A stretch of 64,000 nucleotides of DNA from Cruoricaptor ignavus (lineage in GTDB: Bacteria; Bacteroidota; Bacteroidia; Flavobacteriales; Weeksellaceae): contig NZ_FQYI01000003.1 of the NCBI RefSeq assembly GCF_900141665.1, positions 33,501 through 97,500 of the forward strand. The letters run 5' to 3'. Below the pieces are notes generated by a model, which saw only the letters and a program-made list of their open reading frames with translations, did no database searches and was not told where the DNA came from. Below, piece after piece: positions 47,444 to 58,300 of the stretch; position 1 is the first letter of the stretch; each line of letters begins with the position of its first letter. A program made the translations under genes and the position numbers.

Positions 47444-47474
47444 GGGCCGTGCATCTTGCACGGTCATTTTTATT
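47444..47474 (+). terminator. Terminator after the nuclease gene
   Basis: CCGTGC (47447-47452) and GCACGG (47458-47463) pair around ATCTT, followed by TCATTTTTATT. Confidence 0.75.
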
Positions 47475-48525
47475 GATCAGACTCATACCCCACCAGCAGG
47501 TATACGAAGTAGGAGTAGGATATGCTTCCATCCTGCCGGTTGGATTTCAGAAAGAAATCATTCGTGAAACCAAAAATCCGCGCTATCGGACCTTGGTTTC
47601 TCTCCCGAAATTCTATTTCTGCAAGCCGGTCTCGCTGCATGCCTGGGCTGTAGCGAGAAAGAATATTCAGTACAAACTCAGGTTCCTCATCAGCCAGCGC
47701 ATTCAGCAGGCTTTTCAGCGCAAAGTATCCTGAGGTATAGCGCAGCTCCGCATTTTGCGAATCTTTTCCGCAGAGGAACCCGATGAAGCTTGCCTCCTGC
47801 TCGCGGGCATAGCCCAGCTGGTGGGCTGCCTCGTGGGGCAGCGTGGCGGCGAGCATCGTGTGGGGCATTTCAGGGTCGTATTGCGCCTCCGCGGTGAAGG
47901 GATTGTAGTAGCCAAGGATACCGGTACTGCTCATTATTCCGCGGAAAAGGCTGGGTTTTATGCTGATGATTCCCGTATTTTTTTGTTGTAAATCTTCCTT
48001 CAAAAAAAACTGCCGGAGGATGATTTCTGATTTTAATTCCTCTATATCGCGGATTTCCATAGTACCGCTTACGCTTTCTTTCACCTTATCTCGGTCCCGT
48101 TTGCAGGTTTCGAGATATTTTTCTGCCAGATTTTTTAGCAAGGAAGTAGGCGGGCTGCCAGCGTCGCCTATCTCTGCGATGGGTTTCTGATGATACAGCA
48201 TCCCCCAAAAAATAGTGTAAAGAAAATAGGCGGCATTAGCGAAAACTAAAATTGCAGAAATGGCGCTTCGCCGATATTTTTTCAGAAATAAAAGGACGGA
48301 GCAGATTGCGAGAAAAAATCCGCAGAGAAAATAAAGTGCGTCCCCAACGGAAAACGGCACGCCGCAGAACAGCCTCTGGTGCCCACCTTTTTGCCAATGG
48401 AAGAAATTTGCGAAATACCCTACCGCTGCTTCGGACAGCGACAGGGCGGAGAACAGCACCACCTGCCCGATTAGGAGAAACCCCAGCCGGGCAGTTTTGG
48501 ATTTGAGGAGTTTACTTCGCCTCAT
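47470..48525 (-). CDS. DUF3810 membrane protein with HExxH-like motif
   Basis: A 351-residue protein. Three membrane helices lie in the first 110 residues (near 13-33, 58-80 and 88-108). The C-terminal domain has LPHEAAHQLGYAREQEASF (near 229-247). HEAAH with the later Glu fits a zinc protease, and the DUF3810 family shows this pattern. The start overlaps the end of the upstream transporter gene by 14 nt. A peptidase role is inferred from the motif only. Confidence 0.82.
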   Translation of the reverse strand: MRRSKLLKSKTARLGFLLIGQVVLFSALSLSEAAVGYFANFFHWQKGGHQRLFCGVPFSVGDALYFLCGFFLAICSVLLFLKKYRRSAISAILVFANAAYFLYTIFWGMLYHQKPIAEIGDAGSPPTSLLKNLAEKYLETCKRDRDKVKESVSGTMEIRDIEELKSEIILRQFFLKEDLQQKNTGIISIKPSLFRGIMSSTGILGYYNPFTAEAQYDPEMPHTMLAATLPHEAAHQLGYAREQEASFIGFLCGKDSQNAELRYTSGYFALKSLLNALADEEPEFVLNILSRYSPGMQRDRLAEIEFRERNQGPIARIFGFTNDFFLKSNRQDGSISYSYFVYLLVGYESDQ

Positions 48526-49972
48526 CGCCCGTGCCTATGCCCTGCTTCTTTAAAATTTTCCTGGCAAAATAGCCATAGAACGCGAGGTATGCATAGCAGG
48601 CCACCGGGATGATGTAGGATAAATGCGTGTAGGTAGTGTCGAAAATTCCGGCAGGCCGGCTTTGGTCAAGGTCGCACACCGCGCCCTGGATCAGCGGGAT
48701 CACGCCGCCGCCGAGGATCATCATAATTAGGAAGGAGGATGCTTTCCCTGTGTTTTTGCCAAGCCCGGCAATCGCCAGATCGAAGATGGAAGGCCACATA
48801 ATGGAGCAGAACAGCCCGCCGGAGATGAAGAAGTACACCGCCAGTTTTTTATCCGGTAAAACCAGTCCGCAGAGCATCATCAAAATACCCGCAATGCCGA
48901 AAACCATCAAAGTTTTCCCAGGATTTTTGCCCCCGATGAAGCTCATCAGAATAAATAAAATAATCCAGGCGGGATAGATGAAGAACTGCGAAACATCGTG
49001 CCCGCCGGCGCGGTTGGCCAGTATGAATACCGCAAACGCAAGGAACGGTACCGCAAAATGCATCAGGAGGGAGGCGGGTTTGCTAAAACTAAACACATTA
49101 ATCCCGCCATTCCACCGCCCGATCATCAGGCTGCCCCAGTATAGGGAGATAAACGGCGCGATGCGGCTTTCCGGGATGCTGCCGAATTCAGGCGTGTTCA
49201 GCAATGCCGCCAGGTTGCTGGGGATGGAGACTTCCACACCTACATAGACGAAAATCGCGAGCATCCCCAGATACAGCTGCGGGTAGCGCGAGATGCGGAA
49301 TTTTTTCATCGGGGTGTTATCTGCCACTATCTCCTGCACGCTGGTAGGGTCCTCTATTTTGGAGAAAAGCAGGAATGCGCCCACCAGCAGGAACGCGATG
49401 CCGAGGATAGCAAATGGCAGCCTCACATCCTGCAGGGCAAGTTCCGTGTGCCCGCCGGAGGTCCCGAAAAGCGCGATGCCGAGGATCACCGGGCCGATGG
49501 TGGTCCCCAGGGAATTTACTCCCCCGGCAAGCGTCAACCGGTGTGCGCCTGTCTCCGGGCTGCCCATCTTTATCGCCAGGGGGTTTGCCACAATCTGCTG
49601 CACGGAAAAGCCCAGGCCTACGATGAATAATCCCGCCAAAAACATCCAGAAACTTCCGGCAGATGCTGCGGGGACAAAAAGAAAAGCACCGCAGGCGGAA
49701 ATCGCCAGGCCGATGGCGAGAGCCTTTTTATAGCCAATTTTTTGAAGAATGTCCATCCGCAGGGAGATTAGAAAAAATATGAGAGAACCGACGAAGTATG
49801 CCGCATAAAACGCCCACTGCACCAGCTGCGACTCCAGCTGGCTGAGCGTGAAACTTTTCTTGAATACGGGAATCAGGATGTCGTTGTTGGCGGCTACAAA
49901 ACCCCAGAAAAAAAAGACGATAATCAGCGAGATGAATTGGGACCACTTGGTCTGCTCAGAATGTTGATTCAT
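48512..49972 (-). CDS. MFS sugar transporter, FucP/NagP-like
   Basis: A 486-residue transporter with about 12 membrane helices. The N-terminus has the FFFWGFVAANNDILIPVF segment with an Asn-Asn-Asp near residues 29-31 typical of FucP-type glucose/galactose/fucose carriers. Substrate is unknown. A gene for a BadF-type kinase related to N-acetylglucosamine kinase lies 0.9 kb away, divergent, which hints at amino-sugar uptake. It has a TATCTTTG box at 49993-50000. Confidence 0.88.
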   Translation of the reverse strand: MNQHSEQTKWSQFISLIIVFFFWGFVAANNDILIPVFKKSFTLSQLESQLVQWAFYAAYFVGSLIFFLISLRMDILQKIGYKKALAIGLAISACGAFLFVPAASAGSFWMFLAGLFIVGLGFSVQQIVANPLAIKMGSPETGAHRLTLAGGVNSLGTTIGPVILGIALFGTSGGHTELALQDVRLPFAILGIAFLLVGAFLLFSKIEDPTSVQEIVADNTPMKKFRISRYPQLYLGMLAIFVYVGVEVSIPSNLAALLNTPEFGSIPESRIAPFISLYWGSLMIGRWNGGINVFSFSKPASLLMHFAVPFLAFAVFILANRAGGHDVSQFFIYPAWIILFILMSFIGGKNPGKTLMVFGIAGILMMLCGLVLPDKKLAVYFFISGGLFCSIMWPSIFDLAIAGLGKNTGKASSFLIMMILGGGVIPLIQGAVCDLDQSRPAGIFDTTYTHLSYIIPVACYAYLAFYGYFARKILKKQGIGTGDEAK

Positions 49973-49992
49973 TATGAAATTCTTAAGGGAAA

Positions 49993-50000
49993 CAAAGATA
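49993..50000 (-). promoter_or_regulatory. -7 box upstream of the sugar transporter
   Basis: Minus strand TATCTTTG, 20 nt before the ATG and just after the plsC stop. No TTG at standard spacing. Confidence 0.45.
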
Positions 50001-50001
50001 T

Positions 50002-50739
50002 TTAATTTTTTTTCAAATAATACTGCCTCAGCGCATCGGAAATCATCCCGTGAGCGGCTTCTTTTGTTTTGAGGAAATCTGGATTGGGCTGCAGAATATC
50101 CAGAAAGAAAGCCATCGCCTTACCAGGATAGCCTCTGGAATTATCAAACGGGAACATTTCCTTCAGCCCGCCCAGCGCAAGTACGGCTATCGGCACATTT
50201 TCGCCTGCAGAAATGCTGAATGCCCCGTTTTTAAAATCATCCAGGAGCACGGAGGTATCATCCGGTACGCCGCCCTCGGGGAAAATTATCACGCTGGTGC
50301 CTGCCCTCAGGCGCTCCGCGGTTTTCCCGTATACCGCGTGCCGACTTCGTGCGGATTTTCTGTCAACCAAGATGCAGATCCTTTTATAAATGGTTGCAAA
50401 AAAAGGAATCTTCGCAAGCTCCGCCTTGCCCACAAAGGATACGGGGTGCCTTGGGAAAAGTATCGGGATCAGCATTATATCCATTATTGAATAATGATTG
50501 GAAATTATGATATACGGCTGGTTATCAATAAGTTGCTTCGATGTTTTTCGGATAAGTTCATAGCGGAAGCCCGCCGCTGCGAAGACGCATCTGCACCAGG
50601 TTCTTACGAAGAAGTAGGCGAATTTGTAGTGCTCTTTCCGGATGGAAAGCAGGTATACCGGCAGGAAAAACAGGAGGAAAAGCACCGCGGCTACGAGTAT
50701 AATCCACAGGCGCCAGAGATAGTTGAATATTGCAGGCAT
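50002..50739 (-). CDS. plsC: 1-acyl-sn-glycerol-3-phosphate acyltransferase
   Basis: Adds the second acyl chain in phosphatidate synthesis. The 245-residue protein has an N-terminal membrane segment (WLWIILVAAVLFLLFFLPVY, near 8-27). The catalytic NHYSIMD (NHx4D) is near residues 81-87 and the FPEGGVPDD substrate motif is near 153. A TACTTTTG box ends 4 nt before the ATG. The transporter gene follows after 29 nt. Confidence 0.93.
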   Translation of the reverse strand: MPAIFNYLWRLWIILVAAVLFLLFFLPVYLLSIRKEHYKFAYFFVRTWCRCVFAAAGFRYELIRKTSKQLIDNQPYIIISNHYSIMDIMLIPILFPRHPVSFVGKAELAKIPFFATIYKRICILVDRKSARSRHAVYGKTAERLRAGTSVIIFPEGGVPDDTSVLLDDFKNGAFSISAGENVPIAVLALGGLKEMFPFDNSRGYPGKAMAFFLDILQPNPDFLKTKEAAHGMISDALRQYYLKKN

Positions 50740-50743
50740 TCTG

Positions 50744-50751
50744 CAAAAGTA
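50744..50751 (-). promoter_or_regulatory. -7 box of plsC, four bases before the ATG
   Basis: Minus strand TACTTTTG, then CAGA, then ATG. A leaderless transcript is predicted. Confidence 0.5.
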
Positions 50752-50826
50752 AACAACACGGCGGAATGTGAGTTTTAATTATTTGTTTAATTTTTGCAAA
50801 TCCGCTACTTTAGCAAAAATTTGACT

Positions 50827-51684
50827 ATGATAGCCATTGCGGACGGGGGCTCTACGAAATGCGACTGGGTAATTCTGGACAATGCCGGCGGGGTGATGCT
50901 GCAGGCAGTGACGGATGGGTTCAACCCGAACCTGATCCCGCGCGGAGAAATTTGCACCAGGCTGCTCGCCCAGCCTGTTCTGAATTCAGTTAAAGCTGAG
51001 GTTACCAAGGTATTTTTCTATGGGTCCGGCTGCGGCCTGCTGCAAAACAGGGAGATCGTGCGGGAGGAATTTCAGAGCTTCTTCACACGGGCGGAAATTA
51101 CGGTGAAAGACGATCTTACCGCGGCGGCATACGCGGCATACGAAGGTACTCCGGCCATTATCTGCATCCTGGGCACGGGCTCTAATTCCTGCTTTTTCGA
51201 TGGTAAGGAAATCCGTAGAGATCTGCCCTCGCTGGGCTACCTGCTGGGGGACGAGGGCAGCGGGAGCGCGATAGGAAAGCAGCTTCTGAAGAAATATTTT
51301 ATGAAAAAACTGCCTCCCGATCTTCACGAAGAATTCACGAAAGAATACGGGCTCACCATTGAGGAAGCAATTGCAAAAATTTACCACAACCCGAGGGCAA
51401 ACGCCTGGCTGGGCGGGTTCAATAAGTTTGCCGCGGAGCGCAGGCAGCATCCTTTTATCCAGGAGATGATCTTCGCGGAATTCAGAAACTTCCTCCACTA
51501 CCAGGTGCTGCCCTACCCGGAGGCGCACTCTGCGGAGATAAATTTCATCGGCTATATCGCCTTTATCTACGAGGAAATCCTGCGAGCGGCTGCCGCGGAA
51601 TTCAACCTAAATGTGGGAAATATCCTCCAAAAGCCCATCAGCAAGCTTGTGGATTATCATAAAAAGCATATGGAATCATCTTAA
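50827..51684 (+). CDS. BadF/BadG-type ATPase, N-acetylglucosamine kinase-like
   Basis: A 285-residue ASKHA-fold protein from ATG 50827 (MIAIADGGSTKCDWVILD). The phosphate-1 loop is ADGGSTK, the phosphate-2 segment ILGTGSNS and the adenosine motif LGDEGSGSAIG. The family includes N-acetylglucosamine kinases and 2-hydroxyacyl-CoA dehydratase activators. The absence of the activator's cysteine cluster favours a sugar kinase. It is divergent from plsC and precedes ruvA by 44 nt. Confidence 0.87.
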   Translation: MIAIADGGSTKCDWVILDNAGGVMLQAVTDGFNPNLIPRGEICTRLLAQPVLNSVKAEVTKVFFYGSGCGLLQNREIVREEFQSFFTRAEITVKDDLTAAAYAAYEGTPAIICILGTGSNSCFFDGKEIRRDLPSLGYLLGDEGSGSAIGKQLLKKYFMKKLPPDLHEEFTKEYGLTIEEAIAKIYHNPRANAWLGGFNKFAAERRQHPFIQEMIFAEFRNFLHYQVLPYPEAHSAEINFIGYIAFIYEEILRAAAAEFNLNVGNILQKPISKLVDYHKKHMESS

Positions 51685-51728
51685 AAGATTGGCAAAATGT
51701 GCTTATATTTACCCGCTAAATTATCTGC

Positions 51729-52313
51729 ATGATTTATTCAGTTCGGGGTATGGTCATAGAGGTTGCGCCTACCTATGCTATTTTAGAAGTCGGCGGAATT
51801 GGCTACCACATTGGGATAAGCCTGCAGACCTCGTCCCAGCTAAAAAAGGGCGGGGAGGCATTCCTCTACACGAGGCAGATTATCAGGGAGGATGCGCATT
51901 TTCTCTACGGTTTTGCTTCCGTAGACGAGCGCGAGGTTTTCGATCTCCTCATCAGCGTTAGCGGGGTGGGGCCCACCTCGGCTATGATTATGCTTTCCTC
52001 GCTTACGGGGGCGGAAATTGCCAATGCCGTGAGTGCCGGGGTAAGTTCTGAACTTCAGAAAATAAAGGGCATAGGAGCAAAAACCGCGGAGCGGATCATC
52101 GTAGACCTGCGCGAGCGAATGAGAAAATATAGCACTACCGAAGAGGAGATTTCTGTTCAGAATGACAATAAAGTCCGCGGCGAGGCGTTATCTGCCTTGG
52201 AGGTGCTGGGTATCCAGCGGCGCATCGCAGAAAAAGCAGCGGATAAAATCCAGAAACAGGAGCCGGATATTTCGGTGGAAAATCTTATTAAGCAAATTTT
52301 AAAAAGCATTTAA
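51729..52313 (+). CDS. ruvA: Holliday junction branch migration protein RuvA
   Basis: A 194-residue protein that binds four-way junctions and loads RuvB. Domain I begins MIYSVRGMVIEVAPTYAIL. The helix-hairpin-helix motifs are LLISVSGVGPTSAMIML and KIKGIGAKTAERIIVDL. The C-terminal RuvB-binding domain is complete (SALEVLGIQRR). sprA follows after 26 nt; ruvA-sprA-gcvH is a common flavobacterial order. Confidence 0.97.
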   Translation: MIYSVRGMVIEVAPTYAILEVGGIGYHIGISLQTSSQLKKGGEAFLYTRQIIREDAHFLYGFASVDEREVFDLLISVSGVGPTSAMIMLSSLTGAEIANAVSAGVSSELQKIKGIGAKTAERIIVDLRERMRKYSTTEEEISVQNDNKVRGEALSALEVLGIQRRIAEKAADKIQKQEPDISVENLIKQILKSI

Positions 52314-52339
52314 TCAGTTCATAAACATAACAGAGCTAA

Positions 52340-55300
52340 GTGTACAGTAGCAGCGTGAAACATACATTCAATAAATTTTTAGAGTGTGGAAGGCCGGCGG
52401 CAATCCGGATACTATTTTTACTGGTTATTAACCTTATTAATACAGCTGTAGCGCAGGAGCGCCCGCTGGACAGCCTCAGCATCCGGCAGGATTATACCCT
52501 GCCCAGCCCGGTACGCTACGAAGCCTATTACGATGTGGCTACAGGCAAGTACCACCTCTACCCGAAGGTCGGCAGCATCACGGTGGGGGCGCCTACCGTG
52601 ATGTCCCCGGAGGAGTACCGCGCCTATATGCTCAGCACGCAGCTGGCGGAATATTACCGCCAAAAATCCGATGATAATAATATCGTTTTCAGAAAGGACG
52701 AAAAAGAAGCTGAGAAGCGCGGCCTGATCCCGGCAGTGAAGATAAACAACCGCCTTTTTGAATCCATTTTTGGAAGCAATAAAATAGAGATAATTCCTCA
52801 GGGGTTCGCATCCTTCGACCTCGGCGCGCTGCATCAGAAAATTGACAATCCGATGATCCTGCCGCAGAACCGCTCCAGCTTTGCCATCGACATCCAGCAG
52901 AGAATCCAGCTGGGGCTTACTGGTAAGGTGGGGGACAATCTCCAACTCCGCGCCAATTACGATACGCAGAGCGGCTTCGCCTTTGAAAACAAACTCAATG
53001 TGGCGTGGCAGGCAAGAGGTACCTGGCGCGACCTGCAAAACAAAGGCCTGAACGACCGCACCACCGGCGGCGAGGATAAAATAATAAAGAAAGTAGAGTT
53101 CGGTAATGTGAATCTGCCTCTCTCTACCAGCCTCATCCGCGGCTCGGAATCGCTTTTTGGCTTAAAAACGCAGTTCCAGCTTGGGAAAACATTGGGTACC
53201 GTGGTGCTCTCCCAGCAGCAGGGGGAGGCGAGGAACATCGTGGTGCAGGGTGGCGGCGCGGTGCAGACATTCAAGATCAATGCCTCCGATTATGAAGATA
53301 ACCAGCACTATTTTTTAGGGCATTATTTCCTTGATAATTATGACCGAGCGCTGCAAGATTATCCGCTGATCAATTCCACCATCAGCATCAACAGGATTGA
53401 GGTCTGGGTGCTGGAGCAGGGCTCTGGCAATTTGCAGGAGCAGAAAAGCATTCTCGGCATCCGAGATCTCGGGGAAGGAGCATCGGGCTATCCGGACAAC
53501 TCGCAGAATGGCCTCTACCAAAATATCGCCGGGCTGGGCACATCAATCCGCGATGTGAATCTCGCATACAACGCCGTGCTTGGGCAGAATTTCCCAAATG
53601 CGGCGGGCGCTCCGGAACGCTATACCGACGGCGAGCAGTTTATTTTCAACCGCAGAGCCAGAAGGCTTCAGACCAATGAATTCAACTACAATCCTCAGCT
53701 GGGCTACATTTCATTAAACCAAAGGCTTAATGACAATCAGCTGCTTGCGGTGGCGTATTCCTACACTGTAAACGGGCAGAAAACTGTGTACAAAGTGGGT
53801 GAGTTCTCTGACGAAAGCCCGGTGCTTATCGTAAAATTACTGAAGCCAAACTCCACTGTTCGCACCTCCTCGCCCATGTGGGACCTGATGATGAAAAACA
53901 TCTACCCTATGGAGGCGAACCAGATCAGCGCCGATCAGTTTATGCTGAATGTGTACTACCGCGACAGCCAGGCTGGCAAGGTGAATTATCTCCCGGGGAC
54001 CGCCGTGCAGGATGTGCAGCTGCTGAAACTATTCAACTGGGACAGGCTGAACATTAATAATGATATGTCCGGCGATGGCGTGGCGGGAGACGGCCTTTTC
54101 GATTTCGTTCCGGGCATCACCATTAATGCCAATGATGGGAAGCTGATATTTACCAAAGCCAAGCCTTTCGGCTCTTATCTTGAAAATGTTCTGGGAAGCA
54201 GCGATCCGAAATTCGTTTTCAATGACCTCTACACTATGCAGAAGGAGGTGGCGGCGCAGCAAAACCTGGCGCAGCGCTACACCATCGAAGGGCGGTACAA
54301 GGGTGCGCAGGGGAGCGGCATTTCGCTGGGTGCCATCAATGTGCCCCGCGGCTCGGTAAAAGTGACATCAAACGGCCAGCAGCTGATGGAGGGTGTGGAC
54401 TACACCGTGGATTATATGCTGGGTTCGGTGAATATCATTAATGAGGCCCTGAAAAATTCTGGGCAGGCGATCAATGTATCGCTGGAAAATCAGCTGACTT
54501 TCAATACGCAGCGCAGAAGCTTTATGGGGCTGAACCTTGAGCGGCAGTTTAATGAGCGCCTCCTCCTCGGTACCACCATCGTGAACTATTCCGAAAAACC
54601 AATTACCCAAAAAGTAAACTTCGGCAATGAAGCGGTGAATAACACGATGGCAGGCTTCAACCTGATGTACAACAACGAATTCCCGTTCCTCACGAGGCTC
54701 ACGGATAAAATTCCGCTTGTAAAAACGGATGCTGCTTCGCGCTTGAATTTCCGTGCGGAGGGTGCCTACCTGATTCCTGGGCAGGATAAAAATGCAGGAA
54801 ATCAATCCTATATTGATGATTTTGAACAATCTTCTACCAAAATTTCCCTTAAAGAGCCGGGCTTGTGGGGGCTAGCATCCAAGCCTGAGCAAAACAGAAA
54901 CGATCCTCAGTATGCCAATGCCGGCCTGGTAAACGATGTGCGCGAGGGCTACGGCAGAGGGCTTCTTTCCTGGTATAATATCGATCCGCGCTTCTACGGC
55001 GTCGGCGGGAAAGCTCCGGCAGGCATCAATGCGGAGGCGGTTTCCAACCACGCATCTCGGCGGGTGCAGACTTCCGAGCTGATGAACAACCGGGATTTCG
55101 TAGCCGGAGAGCAAACCTACACCAACACGCTGGATATTACTTTCTACCCTAAAGAGCGCGGCCCTTATAACCTTAACCCGATTGACGAGCCGGCAAACCA
55201 GCGGTGGGCGGGGCTGATGCGACCTATTTCCGTGTCCAACTTTACCGGTTCCAATATCGAGTATGTGGAATTCTGGCTGATGGATCCCTATGCTGACGGG

Positions 55301-58300
55301 CGAAATCTTGGTGCCTCGCCAAAATTGAAACTCCACCTCGGGAATGTTTCTGAGGATGTGCTGAAAGACGGCAAACTGATGTATGAAAACGGTATGCCTA
55401 CGGCCTCCAGCGCGGTTTCTACATCCACCAGCAACTGGGGCGTTCAGCCGAACCAGTTCCCGGTACTGTACGCCTTTTCCACCGAGGGCGAGGAGCGCCG
55501 CGCGCAGGATGTAGGCTACGACGGGCTGAACAATGAGCAGGAAGCGCAGAAATTCGGTACCGGATACATTAATCCGATAACTGGGGAGCCCGACCCCGCG
55601 GCGGATGATTTCGTTTTTTATCTTTCTAATAAATTCACCGGCGCGCAGGCGTCTTCCGTGCCAGAGCGGTACAAATATTTTCGCAACCCGGATGGCAATT
55701 CCCAGTCCGGATCGCTGGAAGTAGCCACGCAGATGCCAGATGCTGAGGACATTAACCACGATTATAACCTTGATCTTAATGAAAACTATAACCAATACAC
55801 CATAAACCTCGACAGGAACAGCCTCGCAGTCAACAGAAATTTTATTGTTGATGAAAAAGAAGTTCCCGTGCGTTTCCAGAACGGACAGAAGGGCAGGAAT
55901 AAATGGTACCTATTCCGCGTGCCAGTGCAGCAGTTTGATACCAATGCCGGTGCGGCTTCCGAGGATGTATTGAATAATGTACGCTTTGCGAGAATCATCC
56001 TCGATGGCTTCGATGATACGGCAACGCTGAGGTTCGGTACGCTGGATCTTGTACGCTCCGAGTGGCGGAAGTACAACAAAAATATTGCAGCGGGCAGCCT
56101 TCCGGGTGCTGCTGATAACGAAGGTTCGATGCTTGTGGACAATGAGAATTTCTTCGTGGGCAGCGTAAATCTGGAGGAGAATGCGCTGGGGGCGCCGCCT
56201 TATGTGATGCCTCCGGGCATTGATCGCCAGGTTCTGCAAACGGCTGGCGGTATGCAGCGGCAGAATGAAGCATCCCTTTACCTTAAAGTTACCAACCTGA
56301 AAAACGAGGCGCGCGCTGTGGTAAAAAATACCTTTGTGGATATGCGGAGGTACCGCAAGCTGGAAATGTTCGTACACGCCGAGGACATCCGCGGTGCAGG
56401 AACTAGCAGCCAGCTGGATCGGGATATGAAGTTCTTTGTGCGTTTCGGTAGCGATGCCACGGATAATTACTATGAGTACGAAGCCTCTTTGAAATATACT
56501 CCGCGTACTGCCAGAACTGCCACTGAGATCTGGCCGCTGGAAAATATGGTTAATATCAACCTCCAGGATTTTGTAGACGCCAAAATAAAAAGAGACCAGG
56601 CCGGCGGAAACCTTATTGGCAGCAGGTTTCTCTATGCCGAGGCAAGCGACGGCGACCGGAAGATATTCGTGAAAGGCCGCCCTGTACTTGGGAATATTAC
56701 CACTATGATGATCGGGGTGCGCAATACCTCCGGCGTCGGCAAAGATGTGGTACTTTGGGTAAACGAAATGCGCATCTCCGGAATCGAAAATGAGGGAGGC
56801 TACGCGGCGAATGCCAGCCTGGATTTCAACCTGGGGGATTTTGCAATGGTGAATGCCGGCGGGGCGTACTCCACGGTAGACTTCGGGAGCATCATCTCAA
56901 AACCTGCCGAGCGGAACCAGAGCACCAATTCTGCGCTGAACATCAGTACCACGGTTAATCTCGATAAATTTATCCCGGAAAAGGTAGGGATGCGGATCCC
57001 GGTAAATTACACCTATGCCCAAACCATCGAGGATCCTAAGTACAACCCAATCGATATCGATGTAGAATTCGAAAAGGCGGCAAACAGAGAGGAGCTGAAG
57101 CAGGTCGCGAGAACTTACACGCAGCAGCGCAGCATCGGTGTGGTGAATATGCGTAAGGAGCGTACGAACACTGAGCGGAAATCCCGCTTTTATGATGTGG
57201 AAAACCTGGCGCTTACACTGAATTACAGCGATGATTACTACCGGGATGTCTACACCACCAAAAACTATCGCCAGTATCTGAGAGGCAATCTGGATTACAA
57301 CTACAGCTTCCGGCCGTGGGTGCTGAAACCGTTTAATAAAATGGTGAGCGATACCGCAAAATCCGCGAAATATCTGCAGTGGTTTAAGGAATTTAATTTC
57401 AACCCTGTGCCTACGAGAATCTCTGTGCGTACGGAGCTGGACAGGAATTACAACGAGCTCCAGTTCCGGAATATTGAGGCGCTGATGAACGGCGTCGCCG
57501 GCTCAGACTTCGATGTGATCCGCAACCGCGCGTTCTACTTCGGGTGGCAGTATGCTGTAGGTTTTAATTTTACAAGGTCATTAAAGCTGGAGATCAATTC
57601 CGCTACTAGGACTTTGAACGACAATATCAGCCCGACTGCGATGGACAGCCGCAGCATTTTCGAGCAGCCTTTCCGCTCCGGGCGCCCCGTGCTTTACAAT
57701 CACAGGGTGCAGCTGAATTACCGACTGCCGTTTGAGTATCTGCCATTTATGAACTTCCTCACTGCGGAGGTGGGCTACGGCTTCCAATACAACTGGAACG
57801 CCCGCTCTACGGTGCTTACGCAAAGCAATGCCGGGAATCTGGGGAATCTCGCGCAGAATACCAATACGATTGTAGGCACGGCGACTGCCAATATACCGCA
57901 GTTCCTGAATAATTTCGCCTACTTCAGGAAGATAGAGGAGGTAAGGAATAAGCGGCGCCAGGAAATCGATTCCCTGAATAACGCCTATGCAGAAAGCGCC
58001 CTGAAGAAAAGCAAAAAGAATAAGTTTTTCGTATTTAATACTTACAAAGGTTATACTTTCAAAAACCGCCTGACACCGATGCAGACTATGGCTTCGGCGT
58101 TGTTTTCAGGCAGGCAGCTTGATATTAATTATAATGAGAACAACGGCACGGTGCTTCCTGGCATATTGAGTTCACCGAATTTCTATGGCTACGGGCAGAA
58201 TATCGGCGGGCCTACAGCTGGCTTCCTGCTCGGCTCGCAGGCGGATATCCGGAGAACGGCCATCGAGCGCGGATGGATTTCTTCGTCTCCATATATGAAT

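Noticed and set aside
54872-55795. A 307-codon open frame antisense to sprA
   Set aside because: Chance frame opposite a well-supported gene; several similar ones occur along sprA.
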